Of a stretch of 64,000 bases of DNA, positions 26,120 through 35,167 are shown piece after piece. The notes under the pieces are model-generated. The model saw only the letters and a list, made by a program, of their open reading frames with translations. It was not told where the DNA came from and did not search any database. Every line of letters begins with the position of its first letter. Position 1 is the stretch's first letter. Location of the stretch: assembly GCF_020171465.1 (NCBI RefSeq), contig NZ_JAIUZR010000003.1, positions 1 to 64,000 on the forward strand. Direction: 5' to 3'. The position numbers and the translations under genes are program-made. Source of the stretch: Lutimonas saemankumensis (GTDB taxonomy: Bacteria; Bacteroidota; Bacteroidia; Flavobacteriales; Flavobacteriaceae).

Positions 26120-27181
26120 TTAGAACTGATAAACTATGGCATTGATGTTCATCCCCGCTCCAACGGAGGCAAGAATGATGGCATCACCTTCTTCAATTTT
26201 GTGATTTTGCAGGTTCTGATTGAGAATCAGATCCAGCAAGGTCGGGACCGTAGCAACAGAACTATTTCCTAGTTTGTTGATACTCATAGGCATGATTCCT
26301 TCCGGGACACTTGTCTTAAAAAGTCTGTAAAACCTTTTAATTATAGCTTCATCCATTTTTTCATTGGCCTGATGGATAAGAATTTTCTTCACTTTTTCTA
26401 TGGGTATCCCAGATCGATCGAGAGCAGTTTTCATGGCGTCCGGCACTTTGTTCAAGGCAAATTCATAGATTTTTCGGCCGTGCATCTTAAGAAATTTAGC
26501 TGTTCCGTTGCTGTCAAGCTTATTGGATTCACCAAAATAGATATAATTGGATTCAACTGAAGTAAAGGTCTGGCTTGCATGACTTAAAATCCCTATATCT
26601 GTATCATCGCTCTTCTCAATTATACAGGCTCCTGCACCATCTGAATAGATCATGGAATCCCTGTCGTGAGGATCTATTATGCGTGAAAGAGTTTCAGAAC
26701 CGATCACCAAACACCTTTTGGCAACTCCGGCTTTAATAAAAACATCTGCCTGAATCATACCCTGGACCCAGCCAGGGCAACCAAAAATGATATCGTAAGC
26801 GATGCAATCAGGATTGTCAATACCCAATAGGTTCTTTACCTTGGATGCAACACTGGGCAGCATATCTGACTGATTGGAACCGTGAGCAAGGTTTCCAAAA
26901 TTATGAGCAACAATGATCTGATCTATGGATTCCGGGTCAATTTTGGCAGCATCTATCGCCTTTCTCCCTGCAATCGCCGCTGCGTCACTGCTACTGAGGT
27001 CCTGGGATAAATACCTTCTTTCCTCAATTCCGGTTATATCCTTGAATTTTCTGATGATAACTTCATTGTTGTCTGTTAAAGGATCGTTGTTACCAGCATA
27101 AAACTCATTGGACAGAAATTGCGCATTGGATTTTATCAATTCCGGAATATAACTTCCGGTACCTGTTATAATGGTACCCAT
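26120..27181 (-). CDS. 3-oxoacyl-ACP synthase III-like (KAS III) enzyme
   Basis: The 353-residue thiolase-fold protein has the FabH catalytic triad: Cys135 in IIFGCPGWVQG, His270 in ILIHQANEKMDEA and Asn306 in NKLGNSSVATVP. It would condense an acyl-CoA or acyl-ACP with malonyl-ACP or a related extender. The motifs around Cys (GCPGW) and the extra length differ from housekeeping FabH, so a specialised lipid or ketide role is possible. It stands alone. A -7 box TACCTTTG (27211-27218) and a 20-bp palindrome lie directly upstream, suggesting its own regulator. Confidence 0.88.
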   Translation of the reverse strand: MGTIITGTGSYIPELIKSNAQFLSNEFYAGNNDPLTDNNEVIIRKFKDITGIEERRYLSQDLSSSDAAAIAGRKAIDAAKIDPESIDQIIVAHNFGNLAHGSNQSDMLPSVASKVKNLLGIDNPDCIAYDIIFGCPGWVQGMIQADVFIKAGVAKRCLVIGSETLSRIIDPHDRDSMIYSDGAGACIIEKSDDTDIGILSHASQTFTSVESNYIYFGESNKLDSNGTAKFLKMHGRKIYEFALNKVPDAMKTALDRSGIPIEKVKKILIHQANEKMDEAIIKRFYRLFKTSVPEGIMPMSINKLGNSSVATVPTLLDLILNQNLQNHKIEEGDAIILASVGAGMNINAIVYQF

Positions 27182-27210
27182 AATGATGTGGTTTAATAGG
27201 CTATTTGCTC

Positions 27211-27245
27211 CAAAGGTATGAAAACATATTATGCATGCATAATAT
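27211..27245 (-). promoter_or_regulatory. Promoter -7 box and 20-bp perfect palindrome upstream of KAS III-like gene
   Basis: On the minus strand TACCTTTG (27211-27218) matches the -7 consensus, 30 bp before the start codon. Just upstream, at 27226-27245, ATATTATGCATGCATAATAT is perfectly palindromic over 20 bp and covers the -15 to -35 region. This is the position of a repressor or activator site. Confidence 0.6.
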
Positions 27246-27266
27246 ATTAAGTAAAACCTATAAAAA

Positions 27267-27641
27267 CTATTCCTGGGTAATCTTCAGATTCATAACTGTT
27301 GCAATTGATAAGGCTCTGTTTTTTATGGTTTCAGCATTGACTCCCTGAAATCTGCCATCAACGGCTCTATGAAAAAGAGTGATCCATTCCTCAAAATGTT
27401 CTGGCCTTATTGGGTTTCTTTTACTCAGTAAAAGGTGAGGTTTCATTGCATTTTTGGTATAGGTACCGGAATAGAAAAGCGTATTATCCCAAAAATCTAC
27501 GAGGGTCTGCAAATGTTCATCCAAAACATCCGAATCTTTGAACTTCAAAAAAAAGTGATGAAGAACATCGCTTTGGAAGAGAAAGTCATAAAAATCGGTA
27601 ACTACAGCAAGGAGGTCCTCTCTCGATTCAATATCTTTCAT
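27267..27641 (-). CDS. Group III truncated haemoglobin
   Basis: The 124-residue single-domain globin is of the group III (P) type. The proximal histidine is His82 in NPIRPEHFEEWITLF, followed by DGRFQGVNAETIKNRA and ATVM, the family's G-H helix signature. It would bind haem and O2 or NO. Its start codon overlaps the cdd stop codon (ATGA at 27638-27641 on the reverse strand), so the two are translationally coupled. Confidence 0.9.
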   Translation of the reverse strand: MKDIESREDLLAVVTDFYDFLFQSDVLHHFFLKFKDSDVLDEHLQTLVDFWDNTLFYSGTYTKNAMKPHLLLSKRNPIRPEHFEEWITLFHRAVDGRFQGVNAETIKNRALSIATVMNLKITQE

Positions 27642-28126
27642 CAGGATAGCATGGAATTATCAAACATCCAGGGCAACAGGTCTTTAATGGAGTTTGATTT
27701 GACAATTTTACCTTTTTCACCCGTAAAAAAAATTTCGATATCTTCTTCCTGCCTGGTTTCATACTCCGCAATTGCCTGCCTGCAGGCGCCACATGGTGCC
27801 ACCGGCCTGTCTACAATTGTTTTATCCGACCGGGCCGAAATAAAAATTGTTTTTATGCGTCCTTGGGGAAGCGATGCCATTGCGGTCCAAATAGCAACTC
27901 TTTCTGCACAAATTCCTGATGGGTATGCCGCATTTTCCTGATTATTTCCAGTAAAGATTTCACCATTTTCCATCAACACAGCTGCTCCTACACTAAATTG
28001 AGAATACGGGGCATAGGCCTGATCTCTAATTTCAATTGCCTTAAGCAGAAGTTTTTTTTGAGAGGATGACAATTCATCAACATTTTCGTAGATCGTGAAA
28101 TCCGTTGTAATTTTATGATCGCGCAT
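27641..28126 (-). CDS. cdd: Cytidine deaminase
   Basis: The 161-residue homotetrameric-type cytidine deaminase converts cytidine and deoxycytidine to uridine forms. Zinc site residues are Cys73 with catalytic Glu75 (SGICAERVA) and the pair Cys112/Cys115 (APCGACRQ). FSVGAAVLMENGEIFTGNNQENAAYPS is the substrate loop region. It overlaps the downstream globin gene by the shared ATGA. Cytoplasmic pyrimidine salvage. Confidence 0.96.
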   Translation of the reverse strand: MRDHKITTDFTIYENVDELSSSQKKLLLKAIEIRDQAYAPYSQFSVGAAVLMENGEIFTGNNQENAAYPSGICAERVAIWTAMASLPQGRIKTIFISARSDKTIVDRPVAPCGACRQAIAEYETRQEEDIEIFFTGEKGKIVKSNSIKDLLPWMFDNSMLS

Positions 28127-28234
28127 GGATTACTATATAACCAATTTAGTTTCAATAAATATAGGTCATTAAAGCCTAAAATTCAAGTCATCTGAAAAGG
28201 CTGTTCAAATGCTCCAGTTGCGTAAAACAGCGGT

Positions 28235-29380
28235 TTAAAAATAAGCGTAAGAATCACCAAGATTAATTGTTAAAGAAAATCTTAGTGTACTTTCCAAAGG
28301 ATTGTTCACATCTGACGCGTTTATCAAGTAGGAAACGTCCAATGTAGTGCTCCTAAATTTGAATCCGGTTCCGACGGTAAAGAACTGGCGATTTCCTTTA
28401 TTGGCCGATTCATGAAAATATCCTGCTCTGACTGAAAATACCTCATTATAGAGATATTCCCCACTTATGGCCCAGATAAATTCTTCCATTTCCTCTTCAA
28501 ACCCTCTGGGGGCGTCATACCAGGATTGAACCATACCTGTAAGAAAATTCACATTATCATCTTTCCCAGCAATGATTTCTCCGGTGGCATTATCACGGAT
28601 CGGAGGTGTAGGTACCAATAACTTGTTCAATTCCAGATTGGCTGTAATGGTATTGGAGTTGTCCAGAATAAAATCAAATCCACCAGCCATTTTTAAATTG
28701 GTCGGAATAAAACTCTCATCACCTCCCAGCACGAGCTCTACTTTTGGCCCAATATTTGAAATATTCACACCGGCTCTCCATCTTCCATTAAAACTGTTGT
28801 AATTTTTTTCCTCACTTTGATAGAACATGGAAACGTCAACCGCAAATGTATTCACGGTTTGAATTTCGGAATTATCAACCCTGACGGCAAGATCAGAATG
28901 GATAAAACGCAAACCAACGGCCATAGATATTACTTCACTTAATTTTAGGGAATACGCGCCGTCAATGGCAAATTCGTTCGGGTTTTCGGACCCCAGGGAA
29001 ATTCCCGACCCATCTGTTAATTCTATGGAACCCAGAGAAAAATAGGTGAGACTCGTTGCCCAGGCGCTGCGCTCATTTATTTTGTTCGATACGAACAAGC
29101 TGGTCAGACTGACATCATTTGTTAAATTCCGTAGCCAGGGTGTATAGTTTAGACCAATCTGCCACTGTGATTCTGAAAAAGCATATTTGGCTGCGTTGTA
29201 ATGTAATGAACTGGCATCTGAAGAGGTAGCACCTCCCATATCAGCCAGCCCGCCTGCTCGAGCATCAGGAGCTATCAACAAAAATGGAGCGGCAGTTGTA
29301 ATTGGATTTACTTCGTCTTGAGCATAGGAACTGAAAAGTCCTAGAAAAGTAGCGATGGCAATTAGACTTAGTTTTTTCAT
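28235..29380 (-). CDS. porV: Type IX secretion system outer-membrane protein PorV
   Basis: The 381-residue FadL-like outer-membrane barrel has a signal peptide (LSLIAIATFLGLFSSYAQ) and the PorV N-terminal signature FLLIAPDARAGGLADMGGAT. It ends FSLTINLGDSYAYF with a terminal aromatic residue. PorV is a shuttle that carries T9SS cargo from the translocon to PorU for tail removal. porU lies directly upstream (37 bp) in the same direction, and gldJ is divergent. This neighbourhood is typical of T9SS-bearing Flavobacteriia. Confidence 0.95.
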   Translation of the reverse strand: MKKLSLIAIATFLGLFSSYAQDEVNPITTAAPFLLIAPDARAGGLADMGGATSSDASSLHYNAAKYAFSESQWQIGLNYTPWLRNLTNDVSLTSLFVSNKINERSAWATSLTYFSLGSIELTDGSGISLGSENPNEFAIDGAYSLKLSEVISMAVGLRFIHSDLAVRVDNSEIQTVNTFAVDVSMFYQSEEKNYNSFNGRWRAGVNISNIGPKVELVLGGDESFIPTNLKMAGGFDFILDNSNTITANLELNKLLVPTPPIRDNATGEIIAGKDDNVNFLTGMVQSWYDAPRGFEEEMEEFIWAISGEYLYNEVFSVRAGYFHESANKGNRQFFTVGTGFKFRSTTLDVSYLINASDVNNPLESTLRFSLTINLGDSYAYF

Positions 29381-29417
29381 CTAATGATTGAGATTTTTGG
29401 GATTTAGATCTAAATTG

Positions 29418-32400
29418 TTATTGTAAAATGACAAGTTTTTCAAATTTTTCAGCCTTCGCCGTTGTGATTTGAGATCTAACATGAAGCTTGTATACATAAA
29501 CGCCCTTACCAATTTTGTTGCCGAAATCATCAAGACCGTCCCAGGAAATATCTCTGGATAGAAGCCCGTCTGATTGCACAGATTGGTGAAGGGTTTTTAT
29601 GAGTTTACCTGAAACCGTAAAAATTTGTACCTGAACGTCTAAGGGTTCGTTTGGTTTGTTGTGATTAAACCAAAATTCGGTATAATTAATGAACGGATTC
29701 GGATAATTCAATACGTTACTTAATATTAAGTCGTTGTCATTGACTACAATAAAACTTAACGTTGATTCTGATGGATTATTGTATGTATCCCAACATTTAA
29801 ATTTTATTGTGTGTAATCCTGGTTCCAGATCTCTGAAAGGAAACTTGACTTTTCCTTTTTGAAAGTTATCTAATTCGGTCTCGTAATAGTCATTCAAGAC
29901 ATAAGGGTTGTTGTTATCATCGTCAAGAATTGCAATGATATCATGGTCTACCGCAGTTATTGAAGTATTGATTCCTGATTCATCCTCAAGGATGGCATAA
30001 AGTACCGGTGACTCACTTGTGTTACCCCCGTCCACAAAAGATTCATCATTCATGAAAAGTCTGATTTCAGGCCCCTGAGAATCTTCGGGAGCATTTTCAT
30101 CAATTCCTCCAATTGTTATACTCAGGTCAGCTCCGTTTCTGTCCGAAATATTATTTTCACCATACAAACTGATTTTTGCATTTCCATAGGCGATCCGAAT
30201 GTCTTTAGGTACTATAAAGTCCAATTGAAATTTCCCGTTATTTACCGAGGACCGTCCACTGAATATTTTACTTTCAATGGCTGTAAAAGGCATCTTTTTA
30301 CCCAGATTATCATTATCAAGAGTTGTCTTGTCAAGAGGCTTGTCATATATGGTTGCGCTCAAGGTGCCGTTAAAATCATTTATGGGCTGATTGTTTTCAT
30401 CGGTAACCCTTCCTTCAATTTGTATTTTGGAAAGTGCTTTCAAAGTATCTCGTTTTTGATCGAGATCGGTACCATTCATTTTAGTAATCTCAATGTTAGG
30501 TTTTACCTGAGCCATTTTCATTGCTGGATCGCCAAAACTATATACAAAAAAGCGCTGGGAGGTAAAGGATTCGTGTTTGGCGTACATCAAGGCTTCTGAA
30601 ATGCTGTAATCCTGTCCGTCAAAACCAAGAAGGTTTTTAATCAGGTTACGGTTAAACACCTCCCCAACACTTATAAATATTTCACGTGTTGTGGAAATCA
30701 GGTGAGAGGCTCCCCCCTGAGCGTTCCATAAAGTATATTCTCCTGCGGTCGGCCTTATAGGATTGTCAAATCTGGCAAACTCACAGGTAACCGTAACCAG
30801 CAGAGGGAGGGTTTTTGAATTATTCCAGCTTTGAATCTGAGGTACTTCTAAAATTCTTTCTTCGGCCCATCCGTTAACACCTCCATGACCAAAATAATCG
30901 ATCATCAGGGTTCCCGTTTCAACGGCATTATTGATTGCCTCATTGACCGTAGGATACCTTTCACCCCCTGCCGTGGATTCCTGCTGATGGGCATCGGCAT
31001 AGATTTTTTTAATATTGAAGGAAGGTTTTTTTTCTTCTATTTCTTCAGTAATCAGATCCAGCGCCTTTTGAAGAACGAATTCTCCTGAATTATCAGGATC
31101 GTCAGCTATAAATGTTAATTTATTTCTCCAGTTCCCGATAGATTCCGCGGAGTAGTAGCTAAGAGTTTTATCTACAAGTTCTCGTGCTTCCTTAAGTGAG
31201 GAAACAGGAAACCTTCCCATCGCTACATCCTGTATGTCTGAACTCCTTAATTCTCCTTCCCCATCATCCATCATCCCGAAATAATCATCTGTTACATAAG
31301 CTGTTGCCAGATTAAAACTCTCATACGATTGAAATGCCGGAACGATATTGTTATTGTCAGTGATCCTGTCTTTAAAATCAAAAGAGGCATCTCCGAAGAG
31401 GCAAACATATTTAATTCTGTCCTGATCTCCCGAAGCATTGAGGTATAAGAATCGAATAAAATCACGAATCGCGGTCAGATCCCGGGATCCCGATCCGAAT
31501 TCGTTGAAAATTTCATTCAATTCAATAACACGAGCATTAAAACCCGACACATTTGTATGATAGTCTGTAAGACGCTCAGCCTCAGATTTAAGATTTTTAG
31601 GCGTTATTACTATATAGTCCAGATCGCGCAGGCCATGCAGATTTTGATTGGGAACGACATTGTCCTCAATGGCTTCAGGGATAAAATAATCATCGGTTCC
31701 ATGTACGATAAAATAACCTTCATGGCCTGCTGTTTTGAAAACAAAATTGCTCCCGGTATCCTGATTTTCGATTTTTTCAGGATTCAAAGGATCCTGAAGG
31801 TCCCAGACTTCAGCTGATTCGGAGGAGTTTTCAATGAGGTACTCAAAGATTCTTCCCGGATCAGATGCCTCTGAATTTCGAAATGTGAATTGATTCCCTC
31901 TCCAGACCAGTTCGCATTTGCCAATTAACTCAATAAAATCCAAATAAGCCCTTGATGAAGGATTTCCGGAATTGTTGTAAGTAATTCCAATTTCAATCTG
32001 TTCAGCATTTGACTGACCAATGGCCCTTCTGTCATCTGAAGTGGCTTTGGTGATGCTATTGTTTGAAACAGCCGTATAACTTAATGACATCAAGGGCTGA
32101 TTATTTAGAGTGACATCCATGGAGGTATTACTGGTCGATGCAGCTACACCTCTAACACGGACACTTATTTCTTCATTTGGAAGAATGTCGTTAAAATCAA
32201 AACGGAAAATCTGTGATGATTCAAAACTAAAATCTTCTCCCAGCCATTGCTGTCCATTGGCGAATAAATTAACTTCATCCAGTTCGTAGAAATCAAACCT
32301 TTCATAAGAATTGATTTGTTCCTGTGCAGGAAGTTCAATAGGATCTTTATTTTTTACACGTTTACCGATTCCAAGATCAGTTGTAATGAAGTAGTAACTA

Positions 32401-33245
32401 AAATCACTGTAAATGTTGTATTTATGCTTTGAGGATCGAAAATCGTCTGAATTGTATTCCCAGTGATGAGGTCCTTGCCCGAAAAAAAGAATATAGTCCT
32501 CATCATCAAAAACCCCATCTTGCTCACCACTGATAAAGATTGAATTTTCCTGTAAATCTTCATATCTGAATTTACCATTCAACTGTGGAAGCATTTTCCC
32601 TCCGTTGCCATAAATCCTAATATTTCTCGGATCAAGTCCCGAGGTGGAAATTCCTATTTTCTGAAGCATGTCCCGATCTATTTTAAAAATTCCGGTCGTA
32701 TCGATCCTAAATTTATACCAGTTTCCGGATGAAAGGACTGAGCGATCTGATTTTAAGCTGCTTTTGTTCCCCGATAAGAAGGGGTTTGAAGTGCTTTCTT
32801 TTAAGGTATAGGACAAAGTAAAGGAGGTGATCTTTTGAATCGTGCCATTGTTATTTACGAGGGGTGTTATTTGTAGTATTGCCCTGTCCGTTTTTGCTGA
32901 ATGTCCTATGGAAAATTCACTTTGAATTTCAGATGGAATGTCTTTTTTCAGGATGCCTCCAAGGAACCGGTCAGGCAATGGCGAAAATTTAACATTTTTT
33001 ATTTGGTATTCATGTACGATTGTGTTGTTTTGCACGTTAAATATTTGAGTGTATGTTGGAAGGTTTTTTCCGTCAAATAAGTTTCCTTCAACCAGGGGCA
33101 AGACAACGGACCTTGATTCGTTCAATTTTACCGTTTTTTGATCGTCCCAGATGAGATCAAATGTTTTTGATGATGAAATTTGACCAACGGATTGCAAAGT
33201 GTGAAATGCAATAAAACAAAAAAAAATATACTTTTTGAAAGTCAT
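29418..33245 (-). CDS. porU: Type IX secretion system sortase PorU (peptidase C25)
   Basis: PorU removes the C-terminal sorting tail from T9SS cargo on the cell surface. From the chosen start the protein is 1275 residues. It has a signal peptide (KYIFFCFIAFHTLQSVGQ), a gingipain-like domain with catalytic His787 (DYFGHGGVNGW) and Cys821 (TVTCEFARFDNP), and a C-terminal tail (LNYPNPFINYTEFWF to KLVILQ). The ATG at 33245 is preferred over 33275. TAATTTTG, a minus-strand -7 box, lies between the two (33263-33270), so a transcript from it could not include the longer start. porV follows after 37 bp. Confidence 0.94.
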   Translation of the reverse strand: MTFKKYIFFCFIAFHTLQSVGQISSSKTFDLIWDDQKTVKLNESRSVVLPLVEGNLFDGKNLPTYTQIFNVQNNTIVHEYQIKNVKFSPLPDRFLGGILKKDIPSEIQSEFSIGHSAKTDRAILQITPLVNNNGTIQKITSFTLSYTLKESTSNPFLSGNKSSLKSDRSVLSSGNWYKFRIDTTGIFKIDRDMLQKIGISTSGLDPRNIRIYGNGGKMLPQLNGKFRYEDLQENSIFISGEQDGVFDDEDYILFFGQGPHHWEYNSDDFRSSKHKYNIYSDFSYYFITTDLGIGKRVKNKDPIELPAQEQINSYERFDFYELDEVNLFANGQQWLGEDFSFESSQIFRFDFNDILPNEEISVRVRGVAASTSNTSMDVTLNNQPLMSLSYTAVSNNSITKATSDDRRAIGQSNAEQIEIGITYNNSGNPSSRAYLDFIELIGKCELVWRGNQFTFRNSEASDPGRIFEYLIENSSESAEVWDLQDPLNPEKIENQDTGSNFVFKTAGHEGYFIVHGTDDYFIPEAIEDNVVPNQNLHGLRDLDYIVITPKNLKSEAERLTDYHTNVSGFNARVIELNEIFNEFGSGSRDLTAIRDFIRFLYLNASGDQDRIKYVCLFGDASFDFKDRITDNNNIVPAFQSYESFNLATAYVTDDYFGMMDDGEGELRSSDIQDVAMGRFPVSSLKEARELVDKTLSYYSAESIGNWRNKLTFIADDPDNSGEFVLQKALDLITEEIEEKKPSFNIKKIYADAHQQESTAGGERYPTVNEAINNAVETGTLMIDYFGHGGVNGWAEERILEVPQIQSWNNSKTLPLLVTVTCEFARFDNPIRPTAGEYTLWNAQGGASHLISTTREIFISVGEVFNRNLIKNLLGFDGQDYSISEALMYAKHESFTSQRFFVYSFGDPAMKMAQVKPNIEITKMNGTDLDQKRDTLKALSKIQIEGRVTDENNQPINDFNGTLSATIYDKPLDKTTLDNDNLGKKMPFTAIESKIFSGRSSVNNGKFQLDFIVPKDIRIAYGNAKISLYGENNISDRNGADLSITIGGIDENAPEDSQGPEIRLFMNDESFVDGGNTSESPVLYAILEDESGINTSITAVDHDIIAILDDDNNNPYVLNDYYETELDNFQKGKVKFPFRDLEPGLHTIKFKCWDTYNNPSESTLSFIVVNDNDLILSNVLNYPNPFINYTEFWFNHNKPNEPLDVQVQIFTVSGKLIKTLHQSVQSDGLLSRDISWDGLDDFGNKIGKGVYVYKLHVRSQITTAKAEKFEKLVILQ

Positions 33246-33262
33246 ATAGGGCTGAAAACAGT

Positions 33263-33270
33263 CAAAATTA
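33263..33270 (-). promoter_or_regulatory. -7 box of porU-porV
   Basis: TAATTTTG on the minus strand matches TAnnTTTG exactly, 18 bp upstream of the ATG at 33245. No clear -33 TTG is seen at normal spacing. Confidence 0.5.
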
Positions 33271-33411
33271 AACATTTTACAACATTACACATAATAAAGA
33301 ATTAAAACAATCGTTATACAAGCATTGAAACTGGAAAATGTATCAGGCTCGACCTGGAATATCCATGTCAATAATTTTTGTATTTATCAAAAAAATAGTT
33401 AATCAATAATT

Positions 33412-35082
33412 ATGAAAAAGTTTAGCAGTAACAAAGTTTTACTCATATTGTTTTCGGCCGTTCTTCTTACGAGCTGTTCTAAAAGTAATAAGAGTGTTTC
33501 CACTTTAACCGGTTGGGAGTATAACAACCCAAAATATGGAGGGTTTCAGGCCAATTCCAATTATCGTGAGCAAGGGCCGCCTCCAGGTATGGTGTTAATT
33601 GAAGGAGGTACCTTTACCATGGGTAGCGTTCAGGACGATGTCATGTTTGATTGGAATACCACCCCGGTAAAACAACAGGTGAGGTCATTCTACATGGATG
33701 AGGCAGAGGTTACCAATATTGAGTATTTATTATATCTTCAGTATTTAGAGAAAGTATTCCCTCCGTCTGACGATACTTACAGAAAGATCTATCAGGCAGC
33801 GTTGCCGGATACTTTGGTATGGAGAAATACACTGGGATACAATGAATTATTGACTGAAAACTATTTAAGACACCCAGCCTATGCAGAATATCCTGTTGTG
33901 GGAGTTTCATGGAGGCAGGCTTCTGAATATTGTAAGTGGAGAACTGACAGAGTTAATGAAAAAATTCTTATTGACAAAGGTGTTCTTCATACTCTATTCG
34001 ATATGGATTCCTTAAAAGTTGAGGGTGCCAACAGATTTGATACTGAAACCTATTTGACGAACCCTAACCTTTTGTTTGATGGAGACTCTACGATCTATTA
34101 TAAAGGGATAAAAGATTTTTCAAAAAAGGAGAAGAAAACAGAGGGATCATTTACCGGACGTCATGTAAAGACCTCAGACGGAATTCTTGCACAGCGATTC
34201 AGGTTGCCTACAGAAGCCGAATGGGAATATGCAGCCAAAGCTGAAATTGAAAACAGAGAATACAATTCGATTCGCGGTAGAAAGAAATATTCATGGAACG
34301 GGAATTCTACTCGTGAGCAATCCAGAAGATACAGAGGTGACCAAATGGCCAACTTCAAGCAAGGTAAAGGAGATTATAGTGGTTTAGCAGGCTGGAGTAA
34401 TGATGGTGCGGATATCACAATGAGAATCAAATCTTATAAACCAAATGCCTTTGGACTATATGACATGAGTGGTAATGTTGCCGAATGGGTGGCAGATGTT
34501 TACAGACCGATTATCGATAACGATGCAAACGATTTCAGTTACTTCAGAGGTAATGTTTTTAACAAAAAGCAAATTGATAAAGAAGGAAATGTTGTTGTAG
34601 TAGATTACAATACTGTTGAGTTCGATACACTTGATAACGGAAGAATTGTTCCGAGAGACCTTCCGGGAAGTGTGAAATATGTACCTGTTACCAAGAGAGA
34701 CGCATTCATGCGAAATAACTATGAGAAAGCGTACAATATTGATAATCGAGACGGGGATCTTGCTTCAACGAAACAATTCTTCAGAGATGAAGACGATTCA
34801 GAGGAAAAGCCAAGAATGTACAACTCACCAAAAATTCCAAGGCAGATTGGAGAAAGTGGATTGATCATTCAACAATATGATACCAAAACCAGAACTACAT
34901 TGATCAGTGACCAGACAAGGGTTTTCAAAGGGGGTTCATGGAAAGACAGGGCTTACTGGATGGATCCTGCACAAAGAAGGTATCTTCCTGAATATATGGC
35001 AACCAACTATATCGGATTTAGATGTGCCACAGATAAATTAGGTCAGATGTCGTATTCCAGAAGAAGGAAACAATCTAAATAG
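33412..35082 (+). CDS. gldJ: Gliding motility / T9SS lipoprotein GldJ
   Basis: The 556-residue lipoprotein has a signal peptide with lipobox LLTSC (Cys23) and a sulfatase-modifying-factor (FGE-sulfatase) fold. Motifs are PPGMVLIEGGTFTMGS, GVSWRQASEYCKWRTDR, RLPTEAEWEYAA, YDMSGNVAEWV and VFKGGSWKDRAYW. GldJ is needed for gliding and for stability of GldK and the motor in model flavobacteria. It belongs to the same protein family as GldK. Divergent from porU and followed by a terminator. Upstream of it a near -7 box (TA-ATT-TTTG) has one extra base. Confidence 0.95.
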   Translation: MKKFSSNKVLLILFSAVLLTSCSKSNKSVSTLTGWEYNNPKYGGFQANSNYREQGPPPGMVLIEGGTFTMGSVQDDVMFDWNTTPVKQQVRSFYMDEAEVTNIEYLLYLQYLEKVFPPSDDTYRKIYQAALPDTLVWRNTLGYNELLTENYLRHPAYAEYPVVGVSWRQASEYCKWRTDRVNEKILIDKGVLHTLFDMDSLKVEGANRFDTETYLTNPNLLFDGDSTIYYKGIKDFSKKEKKTEGSFTGRHVKTSDGILAQRFRLPTEAEWEYAAKAEIENREYNSIRGRKKYSWNGNSTREQSRRYRGDQMANFKQGKGDYSGLAGWSNDGADITMRIKSYKPNAFGLYDMSGNVAEWVADVYRPIIDNDANDFSYFRGNVFNKKQIDKEGNVVVVDYNTVEFDTLDNGRIVPRDLPGSVKYVPVTKRDAFMRNNYEKAYNIDNRDGDLASTKQFFRDEDDSEEKPRMYNSPKIPRQIGESGLIIQQYDTKTRTTLISDQTRVFKGGSWKDRAYWMDPAQRRYLPEYMATNYIGFRCATDKLGQMSYSRRRKQSK

Positions 35083-35117
35083 TTCGGACAAATAGTAAGG
35101 ACCGCAATATAATTTCA

Positions 35118-35156
35118 AAAAACTCAATATCATGAACTGATGTTGAGTTTTTTTTT
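35118..35156 (+). terminator. Rho-independent terminator after gldJ
   Basis: A 12-pair stem (AAACTCAATATC/GATGTTGAGTTT with one G-T pair) and a seven-base loop run into a T tract. It separates gldJ from murF although they share a strand, so murF must have its own promoter or depend on read-through. Confidence 0.88.
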
Positions 35157-35167
35157 ACATTTACTTT

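Noticed and set aside
27435-27941. 168-codon plus-strand frame across the globin and cdd genes
   Set aside because: It lies opposite two clear genes, has no recognisable motifs and reads like an antisense shadow.
30225-30599. 124-codon plus-strand frame inside porU
   Set aside because: Antisense to a well-supported PorU coding region; basic low-complexity composition typical of shadow frames.
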